From assembly GCA_035938215.1 (NCBI GenBank), contig DASZHC010000065.1, positions 1 through 46,929 on the forward strand: a stretch of 46,929 bases of DNA, read 5' to 3'. Below are positions 15,981-24,157 of the stretch, one piece after another. Made by a program: the position numbers and the translations under genes. The stretch's first letter is position 1. Every line of letters starts with the position of its first letter. The notes beneath the pieces were generated by a model. That model saw nothing but the letters and a program-made list of their open reading frames with translations, was not told the DNA's origin and did no database searches. The DNA comes from DASZHC01 sp035938215 (GTDB taxonomy: Bacteria > Verrucomicrobiota > Verrucomicrobiia > Chthoniobacterales > JAFAMB01).

Positions 15981-16057
15981 AAAATTAAAACGAGCCGCGA
16001 CATTATCGATTCGCATACTTTTGCACAAGCTTTATCGCGCAAACATAACATGCACGG

Positions 16058-16230
16058 CTAGGGCGAGTTCCGGGGATTTCTTTCAGGCACAAAAAAGAGC
16101 ACAAGCATCGCGCCAATCACCATAGCTCCAGCTACCACGTAGAGACCGTAGTCACTCCGTTTTGTCCAATCCGTAATCCATCCCACGATAGATGGACCAA
16201 AGAAACCAGCAAGGTTGCCATGCGCCAGGC
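16058..16230 (-). pseudogene. Remnant of an MFS transporter (C-terminal end only)
   Basis: Read on the minus strand, this stretch gives GNLAGFFGPSIVGWITDWTK, then YGLYVVAGAMVIGAMLVLFF, then VPERNPRNSP and a stop at 16058. This is the last two membrane helices of a major-facilitator transporter of the anion:cation symporter type, where G-N-x-G-G-F-x-G-P and G-L-Y are conserved. Nothing upstream continues the protein, so more than four fifths of the gene is lost. The remnant ends near a short inverted-repeat area at 16254-16350. Confidence 0.75.
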
Positions 16231-16383
16231 AACTTTGTTGTAAACTGCTTCCTCTGAAACAGGAGGTTGGATGGATCGTGTCACCATGGGAGAGGATAGC
16301 AAGACCTCCTGTCCGCGCCGGTCGCTACGTCGCGCCGGCGGTTGTTTCAGTGCGTATCCGAAGAAGGCTTTCTTGCTGAGTTC
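16231..16383. repeat. Inverted-repeat area downstream of the kinase gene
   Basis: CTGAAACA at 16254-16261 pairs with TGTTTCAG at 16343-16350, and inside it ACAGGAGGT near 16260 pairs with ACCTCCTGT near 16304. A GC-rich block with CGCGCCGG twice (near 16314 and 16331) lies between. It could be the 3' structure of the kinase transcript (minus strand) or the border at which the MFS gene was cut. No gene is seen here. Confidence 0.45.
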
Positions 16384-19300
16384 TCACTTATAAGGCACCC
16401 CGTTTTGCCTGCACCATTCTATTGCCCGCGGATTCCCGGCGCGCGCAGACCGGCGAAACCAATCGGCAGCAGCTTTGGGGTCCTTTGGCAGCCCAAGACC
16501 ATCCTGAAGGCAGCTCGCATAGAAGAACATCCCGCTTGGATCACCCTTTTCAGCGCCTTGCTTAAACAGATTCGCAGCCACTTCAGGACTCCGCTGGACT
16601 CCCTCCCCATTCATGTAGAGCACGCCGAGGTTTGATAACGAAAGCGCATATCCCGCCGCCGCGGCGTCTTCATAATATTTCCGGGCGCGATCGAATTGGC
16701 GCAAACGGCGGTAGTGGGTGCCGAGTAAGTCCATCGCGCGCGGTTCCCCCAGGGCAGCTGCTTCCTGCAAAAATTCTACTGCCTTCGTCGTGTCTGCCTG
16801 TGCGCCCTTCCCGAAATAGTAGCATTCGCCTGCCAGATACTTTCCGACCCGATCACCAACGCTTGCCGCCTGCAGAAAGTACTCCAGCGCTTTCCGATCA
16901 TCTCCGGATTGTCGCCGATTTGAGTAGAGCAATCCCGCCTCAATCATAGCGGGCGCACTCCCTTTTGCGGTCGCCCGTTCAAACCATTTCAGCGCTTCAG
17001 CGGGTTCGCTGTCACGAGAGAACTGTCCGAGGATGAGCATGGCCGGCACAACCCCTTTTTCGGCGGCTCGTACAAAGTACGACTTTAATTGCGAATAGGA
17101 GCCCGCATCAATTTTACCTTCTGTATGGCGCAATTCGGCCAACAGATTATCAATTCGTGTAAGCGCCTCCACGCGATCCGGGTAACGATCGGCGAGCTCG
17201 AGATATGCCTTGAGTGCCCCTTGCCAATCCCCCTTCCTCACCAAGTCTTGTGTTCCGGCGAGCTGTTTCTGATAACTATCGATCTCAGGTGAATTGGAAG
17301 GCGTCACCGGAGCGGGAGTGCGCTCCGGTACAGGAGATCGAACCGGTTCTGGGGTCCGCGCGATTTCCGGCGTCGGACGTTCTTCAGAAGTCGGAGGCGG
17401 AGTTAGCGATTCTTCCGGTTGAGGGGAAGGCGTGAGAGTTAGCTCGGGGGTCGGTGAAGAACTAGGGCGCGGCGTCTGGCTTTCGCGGAAGATCGGCGAC
17501 GGCTTAGGAGAAGCCTCAGGATGGCTCGCCGGGAGCATCTCGAAAATCGCATAGATAAGAAATCCGATGCCGCCTGCTACCAAGAGAGCTAAAACGCCTA
17601 CCAGAAAAACTCCTGCGGTCGATACCTTGCGCTTTTCTGCAGGAGAAATCGGTGGAATCGGTTCAAGCGGCAAAGCAGGAGGCGACGCGCTGGGGCCAAC
17701 TGATGGCGGTGCCGAGCCTGTCGGCGGTGGTGGTGGCGGTGGTGGCGAAGACGCGGAGCCCAATTGTTCCGACCGGGACGCGCCGTCGTCCGGGCGCACG
17801 GCCAGCAACGGAGGGGCTAACGCAATGCCGGGATCGCCTGACCTGAAAAAAATCTGGCTTTCCAACAGCCGAGCCATTTCAGCCGCTGAACTCAAATCAT
17901 CGATCAAGCCGCGGCGCAAAATCGAATTCCCTTCCTCGGAGAGCACCGAGATCGGTTTATAGCGGCCGGTTGACTCCACCGAGCTCCGTGGTCCGCCCAA
18001 CAGCTCGTACACCAGAAGGCTCAACATCCCCAGATAGCTGGCGCGTGGGCCGCCTCCAGAAGCGCTCTGGACCAAAGTCGCCGCGCCAGCCCAGGTTACA
18101 GACTCAGAAGAAGAAAGCGAAAAATCGACCGGGGCAACTTTGACGCCGAGTCCGGTCCATTGTGTCAGCGGCTTTTGCAGAAATGCGGTTTCGAACGGGC
18201 TGCCGGAGGTTGCGGAAGCTGTGAGCCGCACACCGGAAATGGTTAAATTGACCTGCTGCAACCGGTTCGCCTCTGCGTGATCAGCGACCGGCGCGAGGAA
18301 TTTGAGGAGAAGCAGCGCTTCCTGCGGCGTCAGAACGCTACGGGCGCGAAGCACGTCCACGAGTTGTGGCCCGGCCACGTATTCCTGAACAAGAAAGCTC
18401 GTCTGATCCACGCTCTCAAGCGAGTAGAGATCCTGAATTTGGGGTAATGTTGCGCGTCGGACACGTTCTACTTCTTGCTCGAGCAATGTGAATCTCTTCG
18501 TGTCAGCGAGAAACTCGCGCCTGAAGACAAGGATCAATACTTTGCGGCTTTTCTGGAGATCGTCGGCGCTAAATTGGTGTCCCTGCGGAGTTTCGCCTAA
18601 ATCGCCGGTGATCTGATAACGACCAACAAGTATGTTGCCGGTTGCCAGTGATTCCGGCCTTACGGACCCGAGCGCAGCCGTGGCCAAAGTATCCGGCTGC
18701 TCGACGGCGCCCCGGGCAATGCTGATTCGGGCAGCGGTAGTAGCGCTTGCCTGGATCTGTTCGAGACAACTCAAAATGTCGCGTCGCAACTCGGCGGGCG
18801 TTTGCGGGCGTTCGGCCCGATCTTTCTTCATCATTCGCTGGATGAGATCCACGACACATTGTGGAGCTCCTTGCAGCGGTTCGAGAGGAAGCGGTTTGTA
18901 CAGATGCTGGCTCATGATCTGGGCAACTGAGCCGGCATAAGGCGGCCTGCCCGAAATCATGTAATACAACGTCGCACCAAGAGAATAGATGTCGGACCGG
19001 ATATCAATGTCGCGCTCCTCAAGCTGCTCCGGGCTCGCGAAATGAGGGGTGCCAACGAACCCTCCTCCAACCGTCAACGTTCCCGATTCGTCTCCCTCTC
19101 TTTTTGCACTCTTAGCCAGTCCGAAGTCGATGACCTTTACCACCTTCTCGCCTTCCTCATCCACCAGCATTAAGTTGGAAGGCTTAAGGTCACGATGCAC
19201 GAGTTGCTGCTTCGCGGCGGCAGCCAGCGCACGGGAGACCTGCAGAGTGATTGCCAAGGACCCTGCGGCATCCAGAGGCCCTTCTCGTTTCATGTAGGCG

Positions 19301-19608
19301 TCGACGGTCTCGCCGTCAATGAACTCCATGGCGTAAAAATAGCTCTCGTGATCTGTCCCGAGGTGAAAAACTGAAGCAACGTTCTGGTGGCGCAGAGCCG
19401 CTGCGGCGCGCGCTTCTCTCAAGAACCGCTGGCGCGCGACTTCGCTTGTAAGATAGGCGTTATTGATAACCTTCAAGGCGACCGGACACCGCAGATTGGT
19501 ATCAAAAGCCTTGTAAGTTATCCCCATTGCACCCCTGCCTAACTCCCAGAGGCTGCCGTCATCCCGCCGGAGAACTTCGTAATGCTGGTAACGCTCGGAG
19601 GCCGCCAT
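16384..19608 (-). CDS. Ser/Thr protein kinase with pseudokinase domain, membrane segment and Sel1 repeats
   Basis: A 1074-residue membrane protein. Residues 10-285 are an intact Hanks-type kinase: glycine loop GRGAMGITYKAFD, Lys46 in VALKVI, HRDLKPSN with Asp140, and DFGLA at 161, then TPHFASPEQLEE. Residues about 329-590 look like a second kinase domain without its catalytic residues (GRYQITGDLGE start, VLILVF in place of the lysine strand, no HRD, DFS in place of DFG). Next come a Pro/Ser linker with nine prolines in a run of ten, a single membrane helix at 666-689, a long Pro/Thr/Ser-rich stretch to about 785, and Sel1-type TPR repeats to the end (for example LSNLGVLYMNGEGVQRSPE). The kinase is thus cytoplasmic and the repeats periplasmic. 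It is the last gene of the exbB-exbD-tonB run. Confidence 0.93.
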   Translation of the reverse strand: MAASERYQHYEVLRRDDGSLWELGRGAMGITYKAFDTNLRCPVALKVINNAYLTSEVARQRFLREARAAAALRHQNVASVFHLGTDHESYFYAMEFIDGETVDAYMKREGPLDAAGSLAITLQVSRALAAAAKQQLVHRDLKPSNLMLVDEEGEKVVKVIDFGLAKSAKREGDESGTLTVGGGFVGTPHFASPEQLEERDIDIRSDIYSLGATLYYMISGRPPYAGSVAQIMSQHLYKPLPLEPLQGAPQCVVDLIQRMMKKDRAERPQTPAELRRDILSCLEQIQASATTAARISIARGAVEQPDTLATAALGSVRPESLATGNILVGRYQITGDLGETPQGHQFSADDLQKSRKVLILVFRREFLADTKRFTLLEQEVERVRRATLPQIQDLYSLESVDQTSFLVQEYVAGPQLVDVLRARSVLTPQEALLLLKFLAPVADHAEANRLQQVNLTISGVRLTASATSGSPFETAFLQKPLTQWTGLGVKVAPVDFSLSSSESVTWAGAATLVQSASGGGPRASYLGMLSLLVYELLGGPRSSVESTGRYKPISVLSEEGNSILRRGLIDDLSSAAEMARLLESQIFFRSGDPGIALAPPLLAVRPDDGASRSEQLGSASSPPPPPPPPTGSAPPSVGPSASPPALPLEPIPPISPAEKRKVSTAGVFLVGVLALLVAGGIGFLIYAIFEMLPASHPEASPKPSPIFRESQTPRPSSSPTPELTLTPSPQPEESLTPPPTSEERPTPEIARTPEPVRSPVPERTPAPVTPSNSPEIDSYQKQLAGTQDLVRKGDWQGALKAYLELADRYPDRVEALTRIDNLLAELRHTEGKIDAGSYSQLKSYFVRAAEKGVVPAMLILGQFSRDSEPAEALKWFERATAKGSAPAMIEAGLLYSNRRQSGDDRKALEYFLQAASVGDRVGKYLAGECYYFGKGAQADTTKAVEFLQEAAALGEPRAMDLLGTHYRRLRQFDRARKYYEDAAAAGYALSLSNLGVLYMNGEGVQRSPEVAANLFKQGAEKGDPSGMFFYASCLQDGLGLPKDPKAAADWFRRSARAGNPRAIEWCRQNGVPYK

Positions 19609-19653
19609 TTTCGTGAGCTTTCACCAAACATGGCGATAAAGAAAGGAGGAATT

Positions 19654-19737
19654 AGCGAGGCCGCGCCTCAGACCGGCGAGATGTAAGGATCTCAAGGTCG
19701 CGTTGGGAGCAGCGCCGATCGGTGAAGCGGCCTCGCT
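19654..19737. repeat. Hairpin-forming inverted repeat between tonB-like gene and kinase gene
   Basis: AGCGAGGCCGC (19654-19664) and GCGGCCTCGCT (19727-19737) are perfect 11-bp arms around a 62-base loop, located between the stop of the TonB-like gene (19744) and the start of the kinase (19608), both minus strand. It may reduce read-through from tonB into the kinase gene, or protect the mRNA end, and could set different levels for the two products. No T-run follows, so a classical terminator is not certain. Confidence 0.5.
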
Positions 19738-19743
19738 CTCCCC

Positions 19744-20745
19744 TCAATTCCCTAACTGAAAGCGGACCGGGGCTGAAAACGCTTCTTTGTTCGGCGGGGG
19801 TGGTAATCTCGTAATGCTTTTTCCCGCCTCGCGTACCGATTCATCAACTACCGCGTTTCCGGAACCTTCAACGATCGAGAACTGGGTTACCTTTCCGTCG
19901 GGTTCCACCATCAGTTTTACCGTGACCTCCAAGGTCTTTCCCATCGCCATTTCGCCGGTCGGCTGATTCCATGCTGCCTGGAATCGACTTGTAAGAATCC
20001 CGACGTAAGCGGCTAGGGCGGAATCTCCAGAGCCCGATCTACTGCCTTCGCCGTGTCCCCCGCCTCCATTTGTCCGGGAAGTGCCAGGTGATTCGCCGGC
20101 CGTCTGACCCTTCGAAGGCTTTTCTTTGTCTCGTTCGCCGGAATGAGCCCGGGAATCTGCTAATGCTTTAGATTTGTTCTTGTCGTCTGGTTTTCCTGGA
20201 GATGCTTTGGACTTTGGAGAAGTTTCAGGCTTCGGAGATTTCTCCGCTTCCGGTTTTTCGTTCGCTTTTTCCTTTGGCGTTGGTTCAGGCTTATGACCTT
20301 GTTTGGGGGGCACAGACGGCTTTGGCGAAGCTTTCGGAGTCGGCGACGGTTTTGGGGACGGTTTTGGTTTGGGGGAGGGTCTTGGCGTTGGCGTTAGGGG
20401 TGTTGGCGCAAGCAGAGGTGGCGTTGCCGGCGCCGGAATTGGTTGCGGTGGAGATGGCTCCGGCGGTTTTTCCATCTCCAGAGGACGGGTCTCGTTCGAT
20501 TCCGCGCTCGGAGTGGGCGTCAGCTCCGGATTTCCCGCCGAAGCGATTTCCCCCGTTTCCGGATTGCCTCCGAACGAGCCTGGATTAACCCAGACAATAT
20601 TCTCCTCTCTTTTGCTCGGCTGGGATAACGAGACAAATACAAGCCCACCAAGCAACAGCAGGTGGACGAGCGCAGTCGCAGCAAAGGTGAGCTTGAAGCG
20701 TCCGTCGTACTCATGACGGTCGTGATCCAGTGTACCGTCTCGCAT
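19744..20745 (-). CDS. TonB/TolA-like energy-transducing protein
   Basis: A 333-residue protein with one N-terminal membrane helix (KLTFAATALVHLLLLGGLVF), a long periplasmic linker rich in Pro, Lys and Ser (many KPSP, PTPK and KPEP repeats) and a C-terminal TonB-type domain: AAYVGILTSRFQAAWNQPTG, LEVTVKLMVEPDGKVTQFSI and ESVREAGKSITRLPPP. Such proteins carry the energy of an ExbB/ExbD or TolQ/TolR motor to the outer membrane. The frame is open to 20766, but its first codons lie inside a 34-bp inverted repeat; ATG 20745 starts the native-looking sequence MRDGTLDHDRHEYDGRFK. ExbD and ExbB lie just upstream on the same strand. Confidence 0.87.
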   Translation of the reverse strand: MRDGTLDHDRHEYDGRFKLTFAATALVHLLLLGGLVFVSLSQPSKREENIVWVNPGSFGGNPETGEIASAGNPELTPTPSAESNETRPLEMEKPPEPSPPQPIPAPATPPLLAPTPLTPTPRPSPKPKPSPKPSPTPKASPKPSVPPKQGHKPEPTPKEKANEKPEAEKSPKPETSPKSKASPGKPDDKNKSKALADSRAHSGERDKEKPSKGQTAGESPGTSRTNGGGGHGEGSRSGSGDSALAAYVGILTSRFQAAWNQPTGEMAMGKTLEVTVKLMVEPDGKVTQFSIVEGSGNAVVDESVREAGKSITRLPPPPNKEAFSAPVRFQLGN

Positions 20746-20753
20746 ATAATGGT

Positions 20754-20865
20754 GCGACGGGGTCATGTCTCAACTTTCAACATTCGGTGTTTTGAAAGGA
20801 ATTTTGCGGACGAGTACGCCGATAAGGATGGCCGAATGTTGAAAGTTGAGACATGACCCCGTCGC
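20754..20865. repeat. Perfect 34-bp inverted repeat (112-bp hairpin element)
   Basis: Arm one (20754-20787) begins GCGACGGGGTCATGTCTCAA and arm two (20832-20865) is its exact reverse complement over 34 bp, enclosing a 44-base spacer. It lies between exbD and the tonB-like gene, and its ATG (in CATGACCCC on the minus strand) adds an upstream in-frame start to the tonB-like gene. Perfect arms point to a recent insertion. No transposase is present. It resembles a MITE or a REP-type double hairpin; which of the two cannot be told. Confidence 0.8.
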
Positions 20866-20873
20866 TGCATTCT

Positions 20874-21290
20874 TTACGGCTCCTCGGGACGCGTCAGGAC
20901 GCCCACTTTGGAAACTTGCGCGCGCTGAAGTATATCCATGACGTCGACGAATTTTTGGATCGCTAACTCTTTGTGCGGACGAACAACAACAGCAAGGTCA
21001 GGCTTCTGCGCACGCAACTCGGTTAGACGCGACTCCAGGAGTGCTGGATTAACGACTTGGTCGTTGAGCTTCAAAATCTCGTCCTTATCTATGGAAATCG
21101 TTTGGACCTGTGAACGGTCGACGGTTTGTGTTGCTTCGCCACTGGTTGGAACCACCAAACTGATGCTGTTTTCCATCAAGGGAGTCGTGATGATAAAAAT
21201 GATGAGCAGCACAAATGCGAGATCGAGCAGGGGTGTAACGTTGATTTCTGTGAGCGTGTGAAGGGTATGTTGATCTGAAAAACGGCGCAT
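20874..21290 (-). CDS. ExbD/TolR biopolymer transport protein
   Basis: A 138-residue protein with one N-terminal membrane helix, LLDLAFVLLIIFIITTPLM, preceded by TEINVTPL. The Asp in PLLDLAF is the conserved proton-channel residue of ExbD/TolR. The rest is the periplasmic domain, ending with QVSKVGVLTRPEEP as in the family. The start codon follows the exbB stop after one base, so the genes are translationally linked. With ExbB it forms the proton-driven motor for the TonB-like protein; a Tol-type role is also possible, since no tolB or pal is seen here. Confidence 0.94.
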   Translation of the reverse strand: MRRFSDQHTLHTLTEINVTPLLDLAFVLLIIFIITTPLMENSISLVVPTSGEATQTVDRSQVQTISIDKDEILKLNDQVVNPALLESRLTELRAQKPDLAVVVRPHKELAIQKFVDVMDILQRAQVSKVGVLTRPEEP

Positions 21291-21291
21291 A

Positions 21292-22047
21292 TTATTTGTT
21301 TACAAGGACCGGGCGTGCGGAATGGTTGACATATTTATGCTCGAACTCCGAAGAAAGTTCCGCTGCAAAATTGTCGTTCTGGACGATTAAAGAACGAATG
21401 CTCGTAACGAGGAAGTTGTAACCGAACATTGCGGGAATAGCGACAAGGAGACCCGTCACCGTCGTGATAAGCGCGCCCGAAACTCCAGGCGCCATTGCCT
21501 GCAAATTTGCCGAACCGGCAAGCGCCACGCCGGAAAAAGTATCCATGACGCCCCAGACGGTGCCAAGTAGCCCGAGAAACGGGGCTCCGCTTACTGCTGT
21601 CGCCAGTAGAATCATCTGAGATTCAAGGCGCAACGCCGATTCCCCGACGGCTCGCTCCATCCCGGTGGTAACAACGCGCATCTGCGAAGGCGTGATTCGC
21701 TCCGCTATTTCCAAACGTGCCCAGAAAGTGTCATCAACCTCAGTAGAGCCAAGCAAGTGAAACGCAAGCTCCTTGCATCCCGCTCGATAAATGGAATACA
21801 GGGGAGACCCATCGAACCGGACCTTGGATTCGTATATTCTCAAGGGTTGCCGGTCAGATCTGAAGAGGTCAAGGAATCGATCGTTCTGCGCCCTGGCAAG
21901 CCGCACCACACGGATCTTGGTGACCATAACGGACCAGCTGAAGATCGACGCTACGAAGAGTGCCGCTAAGACAAGCTTCCCCTCAAACGTCGATTCCGTA
22001 AAGGCGTAGACTAGCCCGCCGGATTGAACACCTAACAAAAACGTCAT
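21292..22047 (-). CDS. MotA/TolQ/ExbB proton channel protein
   Basis: A 251-residue inner-membrane protein. It has a first hydrophobic segment near residues 20-40 (LVLAALFVASIFSWSVMVTK), a cytoplasmic helical part, and the paired helices of the ExbB family: VSGAPFLGLLGTVWGVMDTF with the LGLLGTVWG signature, then GALITTVTGLLVAIPAMFGY. The frame is open to 22164, but the first residues (MSCRRNN) come from the dispersed repeat at 22145-22164, and the ATG at 22047 gives the family length. It is first in the minus-strand run exbB-exbD-tonB-kinase; the promoter should lie between 22047 and 22214, shared with the divergent LolA-like gene. Confidence 0.92.
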   Translation of the reverse strand: MTFLLGVQSGGLVYAFTESTFEGKLVLAALFVASIFSWSVMVTKIRVVRLARAQNDRFLDLFRSDRQPLRIYESKVRFDGSPLYSIYRAGCKELAFHLLGSTEVDDTFWARLEIAERITPSQMRVVTTGMERAVGESALRLESQMILLATAVSGAPFLGLLGTVWGVMDTFSGVALAGSANLQAMAPGVSGALITTVTGLLVAIPAMFGYNFLVTSIRSLIVQNDNFAAELSSEFEHKYVNHSARPVLVNK

Positions 22048-22144
22048 CACCAGCACAGGGTCTATGTTTAACTTTGAGAAATCGCAAAGGCAACCTTGGA
22101 TAGCGCCCGTCGGTGTCGGTGTGTACTGCCTTTGATGAACTGTG

Positions 22145-22164
22145 TTATTTCGGCGACAGGACAC
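22145..22164 (-). repeat. Dispersed repeat end in the exbB/lolA-like promoter region
   Basis: On the minus strand this reads GTGTCCTGTCGCCGAAATAA, identical over 19 bases to the copy at 11585-11603. It lies in the 166-bp divergent gap between exbB and the LolA-like gene, and the remnant supplies false upstream starts to both frames (MSCRRNN on the minus strand, MLFRRQD on the plus strand). Confidence 0.7.
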
Positions 22165-22213
22165 AAAAATGGTCTATTCGCTTTTCCTGGTTTTCGCTTT
22201 ACAGGTAGACGTC

Positions 22214-22993
22214 ATGCGCGCATTTGCTCCTAAGCGCCCTTTCGTGGCGATCCTGGCGTTGGGACTGCTTAGCGCTGCTCAACTCCTGTACGCTCAAAAC
22301 AAGTACGACGTCTTAGCTCGAATTTTACAGCCCTACGGCGCATTATTTTATTCGAAGGGTTTAACGAAGGCGCTGCAGATGGATGTCATCGTTCGGGAGG
22401 GACCGTCGCTGGCAGCGGAGATCCTGAATCAGCCGCTCCGAGTAACGTTGGAGATGCCGGACAAACTTCGAATCGAAACGATCGATCCCGAACATCGCAT
22501 CGTCGTATGCAGGAACGGGCAACGCGTTTGGGCTTACCCTCGCGAATTCGCCGCAACAATCGCAATCGCGGGCGTTCCCCAGCCAAAAGGCACCAAGATT
22601 CCCGATTTCCGACTTCCTCTCAAGGATCAGCAGATTGTCTGGTTGCCAGTTCTATTTCAGATTCTGCGCTTCGAACAAAGCTCCGACGCGAGCGGCGAAC
22701 CGGCGTGGAGGATTGATTTTCAGCTTTCACCCGAAATTAGTCGGGCGACGAAATCTGATCCGTGGCTAGCTAGCATTGTGGTGAAGCAAGACGATTTCCA
22801 AGTGCGGTGTCTGCATATTGAAAGTGCCTCTTTGAAGGGGACGATCGACATTCTCGCCAGCCGCTTCGAGACGAGGTTCCCACCCGAAACATGGGAAGCC
22901 GGACCGGAATTGGCAAACGATGCAACGGCGATACCCGCAGAACGTTTCGCATCTGCCTTGGAGCGACTAGATGAGGTCAGGATTCATCGATAA
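22214..22993 (+). CDS. LolA-like periplasmic lipoprotein carrier-type protein
   Basis: A 259-residue secreted protein. ATG 22214 is followed by a signal peptide (APKRPFVAILALGLLSAAQL) with likely cleavage after LYA. The mature part has a beta-rich pattern, with LRVTLEMPDKLRIETIDPEH, then VVCRNGQRVWAYPREFA and DFQVRCLHIESASLKGTIDI, as in LolA/DUF2092-type unclosed beta-barrels that carry lipoproteins or sense lipids. The frame is open to 22142, but that part is repeat-derived. Its last 23 bases overlap the histidine kinase gene, so translation is coupled. It may hand an envelope signal to the kinase, which itself lacks a membrane segment; that is an inference. Confidence 0.75.
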   Translation: MRAFAPKRPFVAILALGLLSAAQLLYAQNKYDVLARILQPYGALFYSKGLTKALQMDVIVREGPSLAAEILNQPLRVTLEMPDKLRIETIDPEHRIVVCRNGQRVWAYPREFAATIAIAGVPQPKGTKIPDFRLPLKDQQIVWLPVLFQILRFEQSSDASGEPAWRIDFQLSPEISRATKSDPWLASIVVKQDDFQVRCLHIESASLKGTIDILASRFETRFPPETWEAGPELANDATAIPAERFASALERLDEVRIHR

Positions 22994-24152
22994 GCTGATT
23001 GAGCGGATCCGGAGAGTGCAACCGGAAGAAGTACAAAACTATCTTGTCAGGCTTGCACAGGAAAAAGGTTTTCTCGAGCGCATCTTTGACGCCCTGCAGG
23101 AGGGTGTCATCGTTACGGATGTCCATGGAAAGGTGCAGTTCATCAACGCGGCTGCAGCCCAGCTCTTCGCCATTGAGCCTGAGGACGCTATCGGTCGGCC
23201 TTTGGACGAAAAGCTTCGTGGGTTAGACTGGATCTCGCTGGGATCAAACCAGGGCATTGTGAGCCGGGATATCGAAGTCTTTTATCCTCAGCACCGATTT
23301 CTCAATTTCTATGTCGCCCCGTTGCATCTGGAACAGGAAGTTCCGGAATCCGACGCGATGAAACTGGATTTCGTCGGTTATGCCATCATTCTGCGCGATA
23401 TCACCGAGGATCGCAGGATGGCCGAAGAAACCATCGAAAGCGAGCGCCTGTCAGCTCTCACCTTGCTTGCCGCCGGCGTGGCGCACGAAATTGGCAATCC
23501 CCTCAACTCGCTCAACATCCACCTGCAATTGATTGATCGCAGATTGCGGAAAGCTTCTCCGGAAGTGAGGGCCGAAATTGGCTCTCTTCTTGAGATCGCA
23601 AAGAGTGAAATTCAGCGTCTGGACTCGATCGTCCATCAATTCTTGAGAGCGATTCGGCCCTCGACTCCCCAATTTGGATCTCACGACCTGAACGAAATTC
23701 TCGAAGAATCGGTGACTTTTCTTCGGCCCGAAATCCGCGATCGGGACATTATCGTCGAAATGGATCTCGATCCGACACTTCCGCGAGTCGAAGTGGACCG
23801 GGATCAGATAAAGCAAGCCTTCTACAATGTAATCAAGAACGCCTTTCAGGCCATGAAGACAGGAGGGATTCTTAATATTCGCTCCTGGCAAAATGAGTTC
23901 TACATTTCGGTATCATTCAACGATACCGGCGGAGGAATATCACAGGAGAAAATGAGCAAACTGTTTCAGCCTTATTTCACTACGAAATCGTCCGGTTCCG
24001 GACTGGGATTATTGATCGTTCGCCGAATCGTGCGCGAACACGGCGGAGAGATCGAAATCGAAAGCAATGAGGGTAAGGGGGTGCGCGTCACGATCCACCT
24101 CCCTTATGGGGACAAGCGAGTGCGCATGCTCCAGGACCAGGGTGCCGACTGA
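22971..24152 (+). CDS. PAS-containing histidine kinase, NtrB type
   Basis: A 393-residue kinase without membrane helices. A PAS domain occupies about residues 25-130 (FDALQEGVIVTDVHGKVQFI...FAIEPEDAIGR). The H-box is LLAAGVAHEIGNPLNSLNIH with the phospho-accepting His, the N-box AFYNVIKNAFQAM, the G1 box FNDTGGGISQ and the F/G2 box LFQPYFTTKSSGSGLGLLIV, so the ATP-binding part is complete. It overlaps the LolA-like gene by 23 bases and is followed five bases later by a sigma-54 activator, its probable partner. The signal may come through PAS; a nitrogen role is possible but not shown, because no gln gene lies nearby. Confidence 0.95.
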   Translation: MRSGFIDKLIERIRRVQPEEVQNYLVRLAQEKGFLERIFDALQEGVIVTDVHGKVQFINAAAAQLFAIEPEDAIGRPLDEKLRGLDWISLGSNQGIVSRDIEVFYPQHRFLNFYVAPLHLEQEVPESDAMKLDFVGYAIILRDITEDRRMAEETIESERLSALTLLAAGVAHEIGNPLNSLNIHLQLIDRRLRKASPEVRAEIGSLLEIAKSEIQRLDSIVHQFLRAIRPSTPQFGSHDLNEILEESVTFLRPEIRDRDIIVEMDLDPTLPRVEVDRDQIKQAFYNVIKNAFQAMKTGGILNIRSWQNEFYISVSFNDTGGGISQEKMSKLFQPYFTTKSSGSGLGLLIVRRIVREHGGEIEIESNEGKGVRVTIHLPYGDKRVRMLQDQGAD

Positions 24153-24157
24153 ACGCA

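Noticed and set aside
20746..20766. Upstream start (MTPSHHY) for the TonB-like protein
   Set aside because: Its first codons are part of the 34-bp inverted repeat and not native sequence; the ATG at 20745 is preferred.
22048..22164. N-terminal extension of ExbB beginning MSCRRNN
   Set aside because: The extension is encoded by a dispersed repeat and the promoter gap; the family length fits the start at 22047.
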